From assembly GCA_964019425.1 (NCBI GenBank), contig OZ025819.1:761840-825839 (forward strand): 64,000 nucleotides of DNA, written 5' to 3'. Source of the DNA: Flectonema sp. DT1601. Taxonomy: Eukaryota; Euglenozoa; Diplonemea; Diplonemida; Diplonemidae. Position numbers and translations under genes: made by a program. Of this stretch, positions 18,833-30,800 are shown in pieces (within the stretch, counting starts at the first letter, position 1; each line of letters starts with the position of its first letter). The notes beneath the pieces were generated by a model, which had not been told where the DNA came from, searched no databases, and worked only from the letters and a program-made list of their open reading frames with translations.

Positions 18833-19790
18833 TTTTTTCCCCTTAATACACACATGAAAATACAAACCCCGCGTGTCGCAATGATGTTTAACTTTATTGC
18901 CTATTTTTAGTATTATAAGGTCATATTACTGTTTTTTTCTATAATGTCAAAATCATCACCCCCCCCCTTCGCGTGTCACAATAAAAATAATGTTTAAAAA
19001 AAAATCGTATTGTCTTTTCTTGTTGGAATTCAACTATTTTCTTATCGTAGTTTACCGTGCCTTTTCACACGATGACTATAAAATAATTGTATTCAAGTAG
19101 ATCACCAATTAAGGATGAGTGTGTGTGCTAAGTACGAGTGATATGGTTGTGATTAATGAAAAAAAAAAAAAAAAAAAAAAGCTCTTTTGAATGAGAAGTT
19201 GGATGAAACAACTCCAATTTCAACTTCACTGAAAAAAAGAAGTTTTTTTTTTTTTTTTTTTTCCCCGACATCATACTGAGAAAGCAGAGAAATTTGCAGT
19301 CAGAAATATATGAGTTGTTTGTGATGGGATTTTTTTTTTTTTTTTGTTTTTTTTTATTGAGAACGTTATCTGGAAATCCAGTCCTATGAAAAGTACGGCT
19401 GTTCCTCTGGTCAGGTCTTATCAACCAGACTGCACCTTTCATGAGTCTATATGTGGTAACTTGATACTGTGATTAAATATATAGCAACTTTAAACTGGCT
19501 AAAACAGCCAAAACCTAGTTGCAATGAATAGAGACTAACCGTTGGGGAGTTTTTTTTTGTAGGGGTTTTACCCTTACTTTTTTCCCACTTTCTTCAATGT
19601 TGTAGCACGAATGCCTCTCCTCTTAACTATTCAAAGAGAGAATGCAATGTGTGCTCTGAAAAACAAATGCATGCAGTTGTGATGTTGAAAGCTGTTTTTT
19701 TTTTAAATTTTTTTTTATTTTATTGTCAACCCACTCATATTATAACAAAACAAAAATTATATTATTATTATTATTATTATTATCATTTAT

Positions 19791-19825
19791 TCTCTCCTTG
19801 AAAAAAAAAAAAAAAAAAGGAGAGA
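19791..19825. repeat. Perfect 9-bp hairpin with poly(A) loop
   Basis: TCTCTCCTT and AAGGAGAGA flank an A-rich loop. Might form in RNA; function unknown. Confidence 0.5.
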
Positions 19826-20308
19826 TTGTAAAGTTCTTGTTTGCCGTCGATGAATTCTCTTCAACGTCGTAAAAATGATATCGTATCAGGGAGTGTGGAG
19901 GACTGCTTTATCTGCTTTTCATTCCGTCTGCGGAACCTTATCAGAGTTCTGGTTGAAGGGAATAACAAGTGATGCTGTGTTCGATTCCTATCAAGTTCGA
20001 ACACGTGTGATCTAAGTGAGGGTATTTTGTTTTGTTCTGTTTTGTTTTTCTATAGTGTGTTTCTAGTTTCGTTTTTTTAATTTCTTTTTTTAAAACGACC
20101 CGAGTGCATGCGGAACTGCCTTCTTGTTAGTAGTTCTTTTGCTTTGATGATTTGTATAAGTGATTGTTGTTGTGTTGTGTTGTGTTTTTTTTTTTTTTCC
20201 CAAGTATTTTTGATATTAATTGCGAGAAAATGTAAAAAATACTCTTTTTTTTTAAATTATCAACCCAATCACTTCCCCATCTCAAACAGCGTGCTATGGA
20301 ATTTTAGA

Positions 20309-21256
20309 ATGGCTGCAATGCAAAGCTCTGCAGTTCTCGCCTATGCTGGCAGTAGCACTGCGATGATCGTTATGAGTAAGTTAGTCACTACCAGATATAA
20401 AGTCAATCATCCACTCGTATTAATATTGTTTCAGATGATTGCAGGTTCTGGTCTGGCATTGTATGCCCGACATAGGAATCTTGCGAGGTTCGAATTATTA
20501 AATAAAAACAGCATTAAAACATGGTTACCCACAGTTTTAGTATTCGTTATGATGCTCATCAGTAGTTTAATATCACTTCACTCTATGAGTTTAACAATGT
20601 ACCATCTGATTAAGAATTCAGCTCTATTCTTGACAGCCATAGCCGATACAGCTGTATTCAACAGAGTTGTTGGTACAGATCAAAAAATTTCATTCGTGTT
20701 AATGGCGATTGGTACTATTTTATCAGGCGGTCATGATCGTTGGGTAACCACCTCAGGTCTAGTATGGACCATAACCAATGTCTTATGTACGGTGTCGTAC
20801 AATGTTATGCTTAAGAGGCTACTAAATAGCAACGAATCTTTTGGTGGGTTTTGGTCCGTTATGTTCCATTGCAATTCATTATCAGCAATAGTGTTGTTGA
20901 TTCCTTCGATGTACTTCTCAGGTGATTTCATTTCTGAAGTATTAGACCCGGATGACTGGTCTCGTGGTACAGCTGTTCTCACGTACATCATTGCTGGTGC
21001 AGTTCTGTCTCTGACTTCAGTCTATTGCATGTCTGTAACCTCACCTACAACATACGCTGTTGTTGGTGCTGCTAGTAAGTTGCCTAACATGGTACTTGGA
21101 GCATTGATTTTTCAACAATATCCAACATCAAGAGGGGTTCTTGGAATAGTTATAGCGTTTCATGGGATTGCATTGTATACTCATTCAACAGTTAAGAAAA
21201 GTTCAAATAAAGTAAAGGAAGCTGCTGACACAGAAGAAGGAAAAGGAGCGGATTAA
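20309..21256 (+). CDS. Nucleotide-sugar transporter, SLC35 / GDP-mannose transporter-like
   Basis: 315 residues starting at MAAMQSSAV. About ten hydrophobic helices of the drug/metabolite transporter superfamily run through the whole protein. Family cues are an early YAGSSTAMIVMSKLV, LHSMSLTMYHLIKNSALF, VLCTVSYNVMLKR and, near the end, GAASKLPNMVLG, which stands where GDP-mannose transporters have GALNKLP. The last ~25 residues are a hydrophilic, Lys/Glu-rich tail. It should exchange a cytosolic nucleotide sugar for the nucleoside monophosphate across the Golgi or ER membrane; GDP-mannose or GDP-fucose are the likelier substrates but the GALNK motif is altered. The frame extends upstream to 20108, but that part translates T tracts and an acceptor-like site separates it from ATG 20309. 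Confidence 0.8.
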   Translation: MAAMQSSAVLAYAGSSTAMIVMSKLVTTRYKVNHPLVLILFQMIAGSGLALYARHRNLARFELLNKNSIKTWLPTVLVFVMMLISSLISLHSMSLTMYHLIKNSALFLTAIADTAVFNRVVGTDQKISFVLMAIGTILSGGHDRWVTTSGLVWTITNVLCTVSYNVMLKRLLNSNESFGGFWSVMFHCNSLSAIVLLIPSMYFSGDFISEVLDPDDWSRGTAVLTYIIAGAVLSLTSVYCMSVTSPTTYAVVGAASKLPNMVLGALIFQQYPTSRGVLGIVIAFHGIALYTHSTVKKSSNKVKEAADTEEGKGAD

Positions 21257-21426
21257 TAACCCTCGTTGGAATTGCTGTCTTATGGCATCGCTTTCTGCTT
21301 TATTGTTGGTGATATGTTTCATTTTTTATATTTTATTATATTATATTTATTTATTCTTTTTCCTTATGTATTCATCTGTTCTCAATTGCTGATTGAATCG
21401 TTACTCTGAGTGGCACTCCTTCACAA

Positions 21427-23589
21427 ATGTGTATTTTTAAGCCTGCATATTCTATTTCCTCCTTGGTAGGCAAACCCCTTATGATGTCAGTGAAATGCTC
21501 TTTTATAACAAGAAGAGGGGTTGCCTGCATTCGTACCGCTACCTGCGATGATCGCTGTGAGTGCCATACTCCTGAAGAGATGAAACGACAAACGGCAATC
21601 CGAGCAGCCAGACAAGAAGAAATCCTTCTCACTGGAGGAAAGAAACGTGTTGATGCCGCAGAGTTAGTCAAAAAAATGGAATTAGCAATAGAAAACTTAT
21701 CAATGAGGGAGATAAAGACATGTATTGGTGCATCAGTGGAAGCAGGTCGAGTGTTTGAGGAAATAACGAACTCCTCAAAAACGATATTCCAACAAGCAAA
21801 ACGTGCATGGCATCAACCACAGCTGGAGTCACTTACTATGTTGGTATCGGATCTTATTAAAGAAAGTGACACTTGTATATTAGAATTAGGTGCTGGTAAA
21901 GGACTACTTGGCGCAATGTCTTCTCTCATCACAAGTGTCCCAACGATTGTCTTAGATCGTCGAGAGGGAGGAACTGGTGCAGCGCAAGCATCCGGTAGAA
22001 TCCACGCTGACTTGGCTGACATCTCATCGTTCTCGGAGATCCTTCCATCAAATAAATCACATAAATGTTTGGTAATTGCGAAACACTTTTGTGCTAACGC
22101 TACAGATCTCGCTGTGAAAAAGATTTCTAGTTCGTTAGATGTTGTTTCAGCAGTGTTGCTAGCTCCTTGTTGTCATCCTAAAATGACTTTTGAAGATTAT
22201 ATTGGAAGGCAGTGGCTTTCAGACCTTGGTTTTGACAAGAATGATTTCTCAGCAATGCTTCAGCTGATTGAGTTATCCAGAACACGTTCATCGAACTCCC
22301 ACGTACGGACCTGCAGGAATATTACGTCTGACAGTTTGGCTGGTTTGAAAAATTGTTTCTTCCATCCTGCGAGACTAGCCAGGAGGCTTATTGAAGAAGG
22401 TCGTATTCATCACATTGAAACCGCAATGAACGCACAGGGAGTACCTGGTCAGCTTTCACTTGTTGAGTATTCGCATCACTGTACTACTCCTGATGGACTT
22501 TGTATAGTTGGGAGAGTGGGAGAAAGAAAAGAAATAGTTCAGAGGGGTATCAGTCCAACCGTGTATGGAGATGAAGGTGTCTTATTGCACTTATCTTGTG
22601 AGTCAGTAGCGGACTTGCCCAGAAGAGTTGTGGAATATTTGTTGGAGAAACGAAGTAGAGAAAAGTTATTTGTATTTAACCAAGTCTGGATAGCAGATTC
22701 ACGTAATCGAGAAAGGATTACTTCTGACAGGGCAACTACCGAGTTAGTCGTTCTTCACGGTGATGTCCCGTCGTTAATCAATGCTATTACGTCTGATCAA
22801 TTGCTGTCACGGGTAGTCGATAAAGCCTTTCCGTTTTATGAATGCATCGATTCCCTCTCTGAAATATCAAATCTCACTAACAATTCCAACGTTCACAGAG
22901 TATATGCTTTACCTAAGGCATTGGAATCAGAACTCGTATTGTCGAATACTGTTACTCAATTTCATGCTACTAAGTTTGATACCACACTGAGTGTGTTAGA
23001 GTGGTGTTTGGAAGGATACAAGACACCGAAATACTTAGTAAGTGTGATGAGTACCTCTGATTGGGATCCAAGAAGGTGGCCGTCATTGCCGAGTCTTCCA
23101 CCGAGTGACAGGTTTGAGTCGAGGCTAAGAGAGGCAGCGATCAGAGGATTGTTATCAATTAATTCTTATAAAGCTTTGTGGATTGTGAGATCAACAGATG
23201 CTACTTTCGATGACGTCGATCGTATTAAAAAAATTCTAAATTTCAACAACGATTTCCCAACTCATTGTGTAACCACTAACACTACTGCTAGTCTCTCCAC
23301 TGTTGATGGGTTGAGTCCTTCGTCTGGTAATCTGTTTCTTCTTGATCTTCCATCATTTATTTGTAACGATATACTTTCTGTAATCAGAGCTCTTCCACCT
23401 TCGCATGGTGGATTCTTGTTAGCTGCGGGTAAGATCTGTCCTCCGGCTCGTCGTAACAACCCAAACTTTGTAAAAAATACCCTAGCGAGTATTGCTGCTG
23501 AAATGCAAGGAGTGGTTAGAGACTTTGAGATTAGACATCTCGTAAGTGACAGGGAACACGAGAGGACGTTTACGGGAATCTGTGGTTGA
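21427..23589 (+). CDS. TRM13: tRNA 2'-O-methyltransferase TRM13 family, with long C-terminal extension
   Basis: 720 residues from 21427 (an alternative start MMSVKC is at 21481). Residues 24-47 form a Cys-rich finger (CSFITRRGVAC...C...CECH) as at the TRM13 N-terminus. The methyltransferase core has ILELGAGKG (151-159) for AdoMet, an acidic VLDRREGG, AKHFCANATDLAV (219-230; the family's SKHLCGAATDL) and APCCHPKMTFEDYIG (247-260; ALCCHHRC type). RRLIEEGRI and LVEYSHHCTTPDGLCIVGR close the core near residue 380. TRM13 makes the 2'-O-methyl mark at position 4 of some tRNA acceptor stems. The remaining ~340 residues have no domain I recognise; family members usually stop soon after the core. Confidence 0.85.
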   Translation: MCIFKPAYSISSLVGKPLMMSVKCSFITRRGVACIRTATCDDRCECHTPEEMKRQTAIRAARQEEILLTGGKKRVDAAELVKKMELAIENLSMREIKTCIGASVEAGRVFEEITNSSKTIFQQAKRAWHQPQLESLTMLVSDLIKESDTCILELGAGKGLLGAMSSLITSVPTIVLDRREGGTGAAQASGRIHADLADISSFSEILPSNKSHKCLVIAKHFCANATDLAVKKISSSLDVVSAVLLAPCCHPKMTFEDYIGRQWLSDLGFDKNDFSAMLQLIELSRTRSSNSHVRTCRNITSDSLAGLKNCFFHPARLARRLIEEGRIHHIETAMNAQGVPGQLSLVEYSHHCTTPDGLCIVGRVGERKEIVQRGISPTVYGDEGVLLHLSCESVADLPRRVVEYLLEKRSREKLFVFNQVWIADSRNRERITSDRATTELVVLHGDVPSLINAITSDQLLSRVVDKAFPFYECIDSLSEISNLTNNSNVHRVYALPKALESELVLSNTVTQFHATKFDTTLSVLEWCLEGYKTPKYLVSVMSTSDWDPRRWPSLPSLPPSDRFESRLREAAIRGLLSINSYKALWIVRSTDATFDDVDRIKKILNFNNDFPTHCVTTNTTASLSTVDGLSPSSGNLFLLDLPSFICNDILSVIRALPPSHGGFLLAAGKICPPARRNNPNFVKNTLASIAAEMQGVVRDFEIRHLVSDREHERTFTGICG

Positions 23590-23794
23590 TGTTATTCTAC
23601 TTAACGTCATAGATTCTAATCATCTGTTTTTTTTTTTTTTTTTTTTTTTTTCCCCCAGCAAGCGCTCTGATCAGCTAACTGCATATTGAGCGCTGCACTG
23701 ACTGCTATTATTAGATATCAATTTCTGTCTCTCAAAAAAAAAAAAAAACAGAGACTGTTACTAAGCTATCCTTTCTAGACAGGTCAACATTAAT

Positions 23795-24475
23795 ATGAGC
23801 GTCAACGACACGTCAAGAACGTGTCCTGATGATAAAAGAGGAACGTACATCAGACCACAAAAAGGACTTTCATTAGGAAAGTCTGGAGGTGTTGTTCAAG
23901 TTAACTTAGAGAACATCGGTGGAAGGATTTTAGTATTAGCTGAGAGATGCACACACAAGAATCGAATGAAAAGCATAAAACCAGTCGTGAATGTAAAACC
24001 TCCATGGGGACATGAAGCAAAGAGTAGAGGAAAGATTAGTAAGAATGAGATGTCAGGTAAGAGACGTATCAGACCGCAGTCAGCAAGTCGAATGCCGACA
24101 CCTTCAGTTAGAGATTTCGATCAAACGTCTCTTCCGGATTGTGATAATGAAATAGTTAAAAACTTTATGAATCTTTTGGGTACTTTATCAACTGATGCCG
24201 CTCGTTCACTTGTTGAGTACGCATATCGTGAAACTGAAGAGCATCGTCTCCTTCAATGCTACTCTGGTGTCTTTCCTGAACTCGCTGACTCTGATGCTGA
24301 GGAATCAACTCCGCCACCTGCACATCCTCCGTCAGCTGCTGTCACTGCCATCAACAATAATAACAATTTCAGCAGCACTGCTTCTTCTGTTGAGGCTCGT
24401 TCTCCAGCTCTGTCACCAACATCTCAGACGGCGAGTACATTCCCATCCCCGAGTGCGTCAGCTTTGAGTGAGTAG
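23795..24475 (+). CDS. Hypothetical basic/low-complexity protein
   Basis: 226 residues, ATG 14 bases after an acceptor-like TTTCTAGACAG. The N-terminal half is basic (for example SGKRRIRPQSASRMP). A short ordered-looking helical stretch, EIVKNFMNLLGTLSTDAARS followed by LVEYAYRETEEH, is at about 113-150. The C-terminus is Ser/Pro/Ala/Asn-rich and probably disordered. I recognise no family. Regular codon use, position in a run of same-strand genes and the acceptor-like site support it as a real gene. Confidence 0.6.
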   Translation: MSVNDTSRTCPDDKRGTYIRPQKGLSLGKSGGVVQVNLENIGGRILVLAERCTHKNRMKSIKPVVNVKPPWGHEAKSRGKISKNEMSGKRRIRPQSASRMPTPSVRDFDQTSLPDCDNEIVKNFMNLLGTLSTDAARSLVEYAYRETEEHRLLQCYSGVFPELADSDAEESTPPPAHPPSAAVTAINNNNNFSSTASSVEARSPALSPTSQTASTFPSPSASALSE

Positions 24476-24881
24476 CTGAGTTCTTTAATCTGTTCGTTGT
24501 TTTGTTCTTAAGTTTGACGTCACGTCTAACGCTTGTGAAAGCGACTACACTACACACGATTATATCCCTCCCTACTGGGAGAGGATGAGATGTAAGAATT
24601 ATTTTTCTTACATCTCACTACACAAGTGCTTGTTAAATAAGTACTTTAATACTTTTCGGTAATTGTTATTTTTATACTAATTGAAGCATCTTAAGTAGTT
24701 TTTAGATAGCGACCATATCATTATGACTACCTTTCTCCTCTCTCAGTCTTATCAAAGCATGAGTCTCTAAACGGTGGCATGATATTTATTATGAAAGTTG
24801 TTTTTTTTTTTTTTTTTTTTTTTTTGAAAATATTATTCTTCCATTTACACAGACATCTCATAATAGAAAACGAAAGGGAAC
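24476..24881. other. Spacer with a strong hairpin and a T tract
   Basis: No gene. Has the hairpin at 24587-24616, a ~26-base T tract near 24800-24825 and an acceptor-like CCATTTACACAG (AG at 24851-24852) before the giant gene. Confidence 0.55.
24587..24616 (+). repeat. 12-bp perfect inverted repeat (hairpin)
   Basis: GAGATGTAAGAA, a 6-base loop, then TTCTTACATCTC. It lies 112 bases after the stop of the upstream gene, so it may be in its 3' UTR or mark an RNA-processing site. Confidence 0.6.
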
Positions 24882-27800
24882 ATGTGGCAGCTGTTCCCTG
24901 TGTTGTTCTGCTTTGTGTGGGATGTAAAAGCTCAAAACGATCCTGTTTATACGGTAAATAATTTAGTAGTTAATGAAGATGGAGGTGGTGTAGGATTACA
25001 ATGTAATACGATGACTTTATTATGTACGTTTCCGTCATTTATTAGTAGAGCAACTACTGGAGGTGGAGCCACTGACGATCCAATGCAAACGTTAGCAGCA
25101 GCTGTAGTAGTAACTCCATCGATCAGTACCATTAGAAGAGATGCGATATTTGCTGTCCCACCAGCTATTGTAATGGAGCCGACACAAGCTGTTGCGGATG
25201 GCACTTTAACGTTTACTCTCAACCCCGATATGAGTTCTGATCCAGCCATAGCCACAGAACAGATCATTACCGTTACGGTAACCATGACTGACACACCGAA
25301 TACTAACAACCCTGTAGTACGAACATTCACATTAACAATACGATCAGTAAACGACCCTCCAATGTTTAATACGTTGAATTTCCCAACAGTAACAGTGACA
25401 GAGGATTCTGGTCTCAGTACTACGAATGACTTTTTGTCAGGTGTTCGTGCTGGTCCGTTGACCGCAACTAATGAACTTCCTCCTCATTTAGCTGCTCAAA
25501 CATTAACAGCAACGTGTGTTGCGATGGATACGACGTTGTTTCAGGTTCAACCTGCTGTGGTGATAGACCCGACTACCTATTTGAATGCTGCTCCTCTGGG
25601 TAATGCGATTCTAACTTTTACAGCCTTTGACAATGCATTTGGAACAACAACAGTATCCTGTACGATAACTGATTCGTTAGGAGGGACTTGTGTTGATGCT
25701 AATTGTCCAGTTGTGTTTACTATTGATATCACACCAGTGAATGATGATCCAATAGCTGTTATTGATACGACGCTACCAATTGGTCCTTCTGGTTATCCAA
25801 CTCTTGATGTCATGTCTGATCAGTCTGGTACTCCCAGTGAGTTTTCAAACTTTTTACAAAACATTGCTCCAGCTGAATTGACTAATACGTGGGAACAGCC
25901 TCCAGTTCAAACTGTGATAAATCCGGTATTGTGCTCGGCTGCACCGATGATTCTTACAAACGTTCAGATCGATTCTGTGACAGGGATGCTTTCTCTTGTC
26001 ACTCTCATGGTAGCCAACCCACCTGAAACTGCGATTGTTTCGTGTAACGTAACAGATTCTGTTGGTGCTTCTATTACTATTGATTTTGCTGTTGTGATTG
26101 AGAATCCGAGTCCAATGTATCCACCAGTGGAGTGGAATAGTCCTGACAAACTTCAATTTGTTCTCTATCCTCCTCAGTATCCACCTCAGTTTGTTCAAAG
26201 AATATCTGACGGTGATTTGACAGTGAAATTGTCAATGCCTGCTCCAGTTGCTGTTAACTTGTTTCCTAGTGGTGTTGGATTACTATTTCAACCTTATCCG
26301 ATTGTGTTTAATAGAAATGAACAAAGTAAAACATTTAAAGTAATCGGTGCTTCTGCCGGAGAAATTCGGATTAACTGGACTCTCAGCGACTACGCAGTTT
26401 ATGATCCACCCTCAGCAGAGGTGATTAGAATAAATGAGAATTTTTTTATATTTGAACCGAATCCCCTTCCAACTATATTCGTTGGAGTGGAATCTCCTCC
26501 CATAACAGTTCGTTTAGCAGCTGGTATTCGGGTAAACGTTTCGTTGCAGTGTACTGGACCTAGTGGAATGGTACTCACACCGAATTATTTAAATTGGACA
26601 GATCCAACAATTCTTACTCAAGACTTTACTATAACTCATGATCAAGTTTATATAAACGCCCCAATCACTTGTGCTGTCTTAGGTGGTGATCGTGATGATT
26701 TCGATCCACCTGCTATTACGGTTGATATTCGTCCTCAGTTTCAGTTCATTCCATCGACCTATCCAGAATTGACGATAGGTGGACCTCCTACAACCATGGC
26801 TGTAAAAATATTTAAAAAACCCAATGCCAGTGTGATATTAACGCCGACTGTTGTTAGCGCCGGAGGGCCTAATTGTCTTCAATTTAGTCCACCTCAGTTG
26901 GATTTTAACGCAACTGTTTTTGTAGAAACTCAATTTTATACCGTAACGTCAAGTTGTGGTGGTGATCACTTAATAGAGAATCGGTTATCAGGTTCGTCTT
27001 CTGCTGATTTCATGGAACCTGTTGAACCGAATATTATTAGTGTTGTTGAAAAGGCGTGGGGTCTTCGTTTTGGAACTGGTTCTTACTTTCCGATTGTATC
27101 TGGTATGAGTCTAGCTGAAGTATTCTTCAACACTCCTGTACCCACAGTCATTGTTGAAGTAACTGACTCAAAAGGTGTGATTGATAGAACCTCAACTGGG
27201 ATTACAATAAAACTATCAGTCTCTGACGGTACGCTAGAGTCTGGAACTGACGAAGCTCCTGTTGTTTCTGGAGTCGCAACATTTCGACATATTAAATTTA
27301 TTGATCATCCAACAAATCCGATGTTTATTTTCCAAGCTGTACAGAGTGGATCAATTGCTGGAGTGACATCATATCCCGTAACTGGAAAGACGATCATCGG
27401 AGGACCTGTCGCAATATCTGCTGTTCCAGCGTACAGTATTCGGTTCGGTTCCCCAGCAGAGTCACTATTTTCACTTGAAGGACAGGGTGCTAACGTCACG
27501 GTTGGAACTATAGTTTCGAAGATTGTCGTTCAATTACTTCAATCTGATGGTCAGATTGACGTTCAGACTCCAAACGTAACAATCTCAATTTCTGGTGACA
27601 ACGCAGCGTTACCAGGTACTGGTACTCGGGAGGAGTTTGTTGCTGGAAATGGTGTCTTTAGAAATTTTATGTTTACTGGAATCCCGTCGGTAAATCCCAT
27701 CACATTGAAATTCACTGCAGGGTCTGAAGGCGGTCATCAGGTTTCTGGTTCTATTCTTTGGTCTGGTTTAGTTAATGTCCTCCCTGCTACTTGTAATCCA

Positions 27801-30800
27801 ACGACATTCGTACCTACTTGTCTCTGTACATCTGCCCCAGATGGTTCTCTCTGTTCTGATGGGAATTGGTTGAGTGTTGGTGACAGATGTCAGGCAGGTT
27901 CCTGTCTAGGAATATCACCGACTGGGTTTACAACTAATCCAGTTCAAATCCGGGTTGGTGAACAATTTGATCTTTCAATTCAGGGTGATAGATTACCACT
28001 GCCACCTGCGTTTTTGGGAGAGATAAAATTAATACCTCCGGGTGAAAATTGCAGCACATACACTGGAGCAGAGTGGCCTGGAGGAGTCATTCGAGCGAGA
28101 GGAAGTGCAACGGCATTCACAACAACAGCAGCTTCTGATGTTCCAGTCGTTGTTTGTTTCGATGTTGATGGTAGTGGTGGTCCAATGCCGCTAGTCAATG
28201 TTGGAACAAGCGGATTAATAATAGCACCAGCTACACCGATTGAGATCACTTCTATTACAGGAAGTACCTGTAGTAGTTCATTATCACCTCATTCATTAAT
28301 TGGATGTACGGAGGGTGTTATAACAATCAATGGAAGGAATTTCGACGGGTCACTCGAAGGCAACAAAATTAATTTTCAGTCATCACAATCTCTGGCTGGC
28401 TCTCCACCAACTTGTGTAGTTTCTTCTGTCATTCCAGGGGTTGGTTCTGGTTCGTTGCCAAATCAACTTTTGTGTGATTTAAAGATTCCTGCATCGGGAA
28501 CTGGAACTTGGACAGGCACAGTTCAGGTGCTGTCAGAAATTGCAACACCAAACTTCATGCTTGGCGTCGTCAGTCCGCGACCTGTTGTTGTCCAACTGCA
28601 AGACCCTGAATGCCGTACAAATAAAATCGATCCTCTAACCGGATGTAGAGAAGGTACCTTAACCATACTTGGTTCTGGATTTGACGATACCAACATCGGT
28701 AACAATGCTGTTTTGTTTAAAAGGTTGCCATCATCAGTTGGTGTTGATTCTCCAACGTGTACAATTATTACGGTGTCTCCAAGTCAACTGTCTTGCAGTA
28801 TACAATTGGAACCTCTTACTTCTGGTACTTGGGAAGTCTCTGTTAAGATATTCAGCAGCTCTTTAGAGAGTATAACCAAACAAGGGTTCATTTCATTTAG
28901 AAAAACATCACCAGTTCTGAATGAAATCATTTGTGATAATAGAATAGTAACAAATGGTGGTGGTGTTAATGCTTGCACGAGTGGACAACTAACGATCACA
29001 GGATATGGTTTTGATAGCCTCGTGTTCACAGACAATGTAATTGTGTTGGGTGACATTAGTTGTGTAGCAGTTGATGTGTCATTCACAGTCCTAAAGTGTG
29101 ACTACACTGTTCTTCCTCATCAGGCTGGTGATTACGTACTTCAGGTAAACGTCGCTGGAGAGATATCAAATGGTCTTCCGATTTCATTAAGAGGTCGCAT
29201 TCCTGAAATCACGAGTATCAGTTCAGCTGTTTGTCAGGTTGGGTCTGGAACCATCTCTCCAAGGAAGTGTGAGTCGGGTGGGTTGTTGGAAATTGTCGGT
29301 TTTGGATTTGATTTTTTCACGAACCAAAATAAAGTAATGCTCACTGCTGGAACCAGCAGTTCGCTGCAATCTCCGAATGGCCTTCCAACTTGTGATGTCA
29401 CGACTCAGGATGCGAGGGCTGGAACCATTACTTGCGCTCTTACTGGTCCTCCAGCTATTGTGGGAGTTTGGAATCTTGAAGTTGTTGTAAAGGGATTTGA
29501 GTACCCTGACAGGGCAGGTGCTTCAGTCGAAATCGTTCCAAAGTTGCCTTTCATAACCAGCATCGTCCTCGACACCTGTGAGAGTGTCCCAGGATCCAAT
29601 GACCTCACTAACTGTGATGATGGTATTCTGACTATTGTTGGACAAAACTTCGATCTGAGGGAGACTAAGAATTCGATAAAATTTGTCTCAAGCAATCCAA
29701 ACACAATCATCCCTTCGTGTAACGTACAAGACAGTTCCACCACTGACGACCTGCTTATCTGTCCTATTAAGTTTTATGCGGGAGAAGTTGGTCAGCTGTC
29801 CGTCTCGGTAGTGACACCACCAGTTGAGTCTTTGCCATCATCGGTTCGAATCTCTCAGAAGAGTAATTTAATCCCTATGATATCATCCATTCAGGGAGGT
29901 GGTTGTTCTTCTCTGGTAGCATCTGCTGCACTGACATCGTTCCAGTGCACCGGCGGACCGCTCACAATAACTGGGAGATACTTTAAGCCTTCTGAAAGTA
30001 ATTTAATATTTACACCAACAGGAACGAATTCCGTAGCAACACCAGGCTGTGTACCTCCTGTGGGTGTCACCCTTTCAAATGATGTTGACTATGAATGTGT
30101 TTTATCTGCTTCAAGAGGTGTAACGGGATCGTGGTACCCACAGATTCAATTTGGTACCATGCAATCAAGTAATAACATTGTCTCTATGACAGTTGTACCA
30201 GCTCCTGTTGTGACTGGTTTCACAAGTGTTCAATGTCAGACTGCAGGGCTTGGTTATATTCATCTCTGTGAACCAGCACTAGTTAGTGTTGGAGGATCAC
30301 TTACGAGAGTTCTAAATATAGTAATATCTGGTAACAATTTCAATCCTGATCAGCTAACCCGAAACGTCATCGAATTCGTGAGCAACGACAACACTGTGAG
30401 ATGCAATGTCACTGCTGCGATTGTTACTCAGATTTCGTGTTTATTGCAACTGCCAGTTTTAGACTCAAGCAACTTCTTCTTGGAAGGAACACTTGAAGTT
30501 GATGGTGTGAGTAGTAGTACTTCACTAACAGCTTCGTCGTTTAGTGCTTTCACTCCTAGAGTGTTTACTATTGTTGGAGGGGGGTGTCAACCTACTGCAA
30601 CAGACTTATACTTAACCGAGTGCTCTGGAGGTGATTTGGAGTTTACTGGTACCGGGTTTGCATCCACAGTCAACAACAGCCGAGACGAGGTCAACGTTGT
30701 GTTTAAAAGTATCGCTGGTGACTCAGCTGTGACTCCAGTCTGTGCTATAAAATCTTTAGCAGCAGGTAAGCTGGTTTGCAGTCTTCAAATATTAGGTGGG

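Larger units (their letters stand above)
18704..20308. other. Spacer with repeat R4, T/A tracts and (ATT)n
   Basis: No gene seen. Contains R4 copy 2 (18733-18832), long A and T runs near 19160-19181, 19244-19262 and 19330-19345, (ATT)n near 19758-19784, and a perfect hairpin at 19791-19825. An acceptor-like ATCTCAAACAG (AG at 20288-20289) lies 19 bases before the next ATG. Confidence 0.5.

Noticed and set aside
20108-20308. Upstream extension of the SLC35 gene
   Set aside because: Mostly T-tract translation; the transporter fold begins at ATG 20309 after an acceptor-like AG.
24466-24478. GTGAGT donor at the end of the disordered protein gene
   Set aside because: The window's introns use GTATGT/GTTTGT, and a stop follows immediately; no plausible second exon seen.
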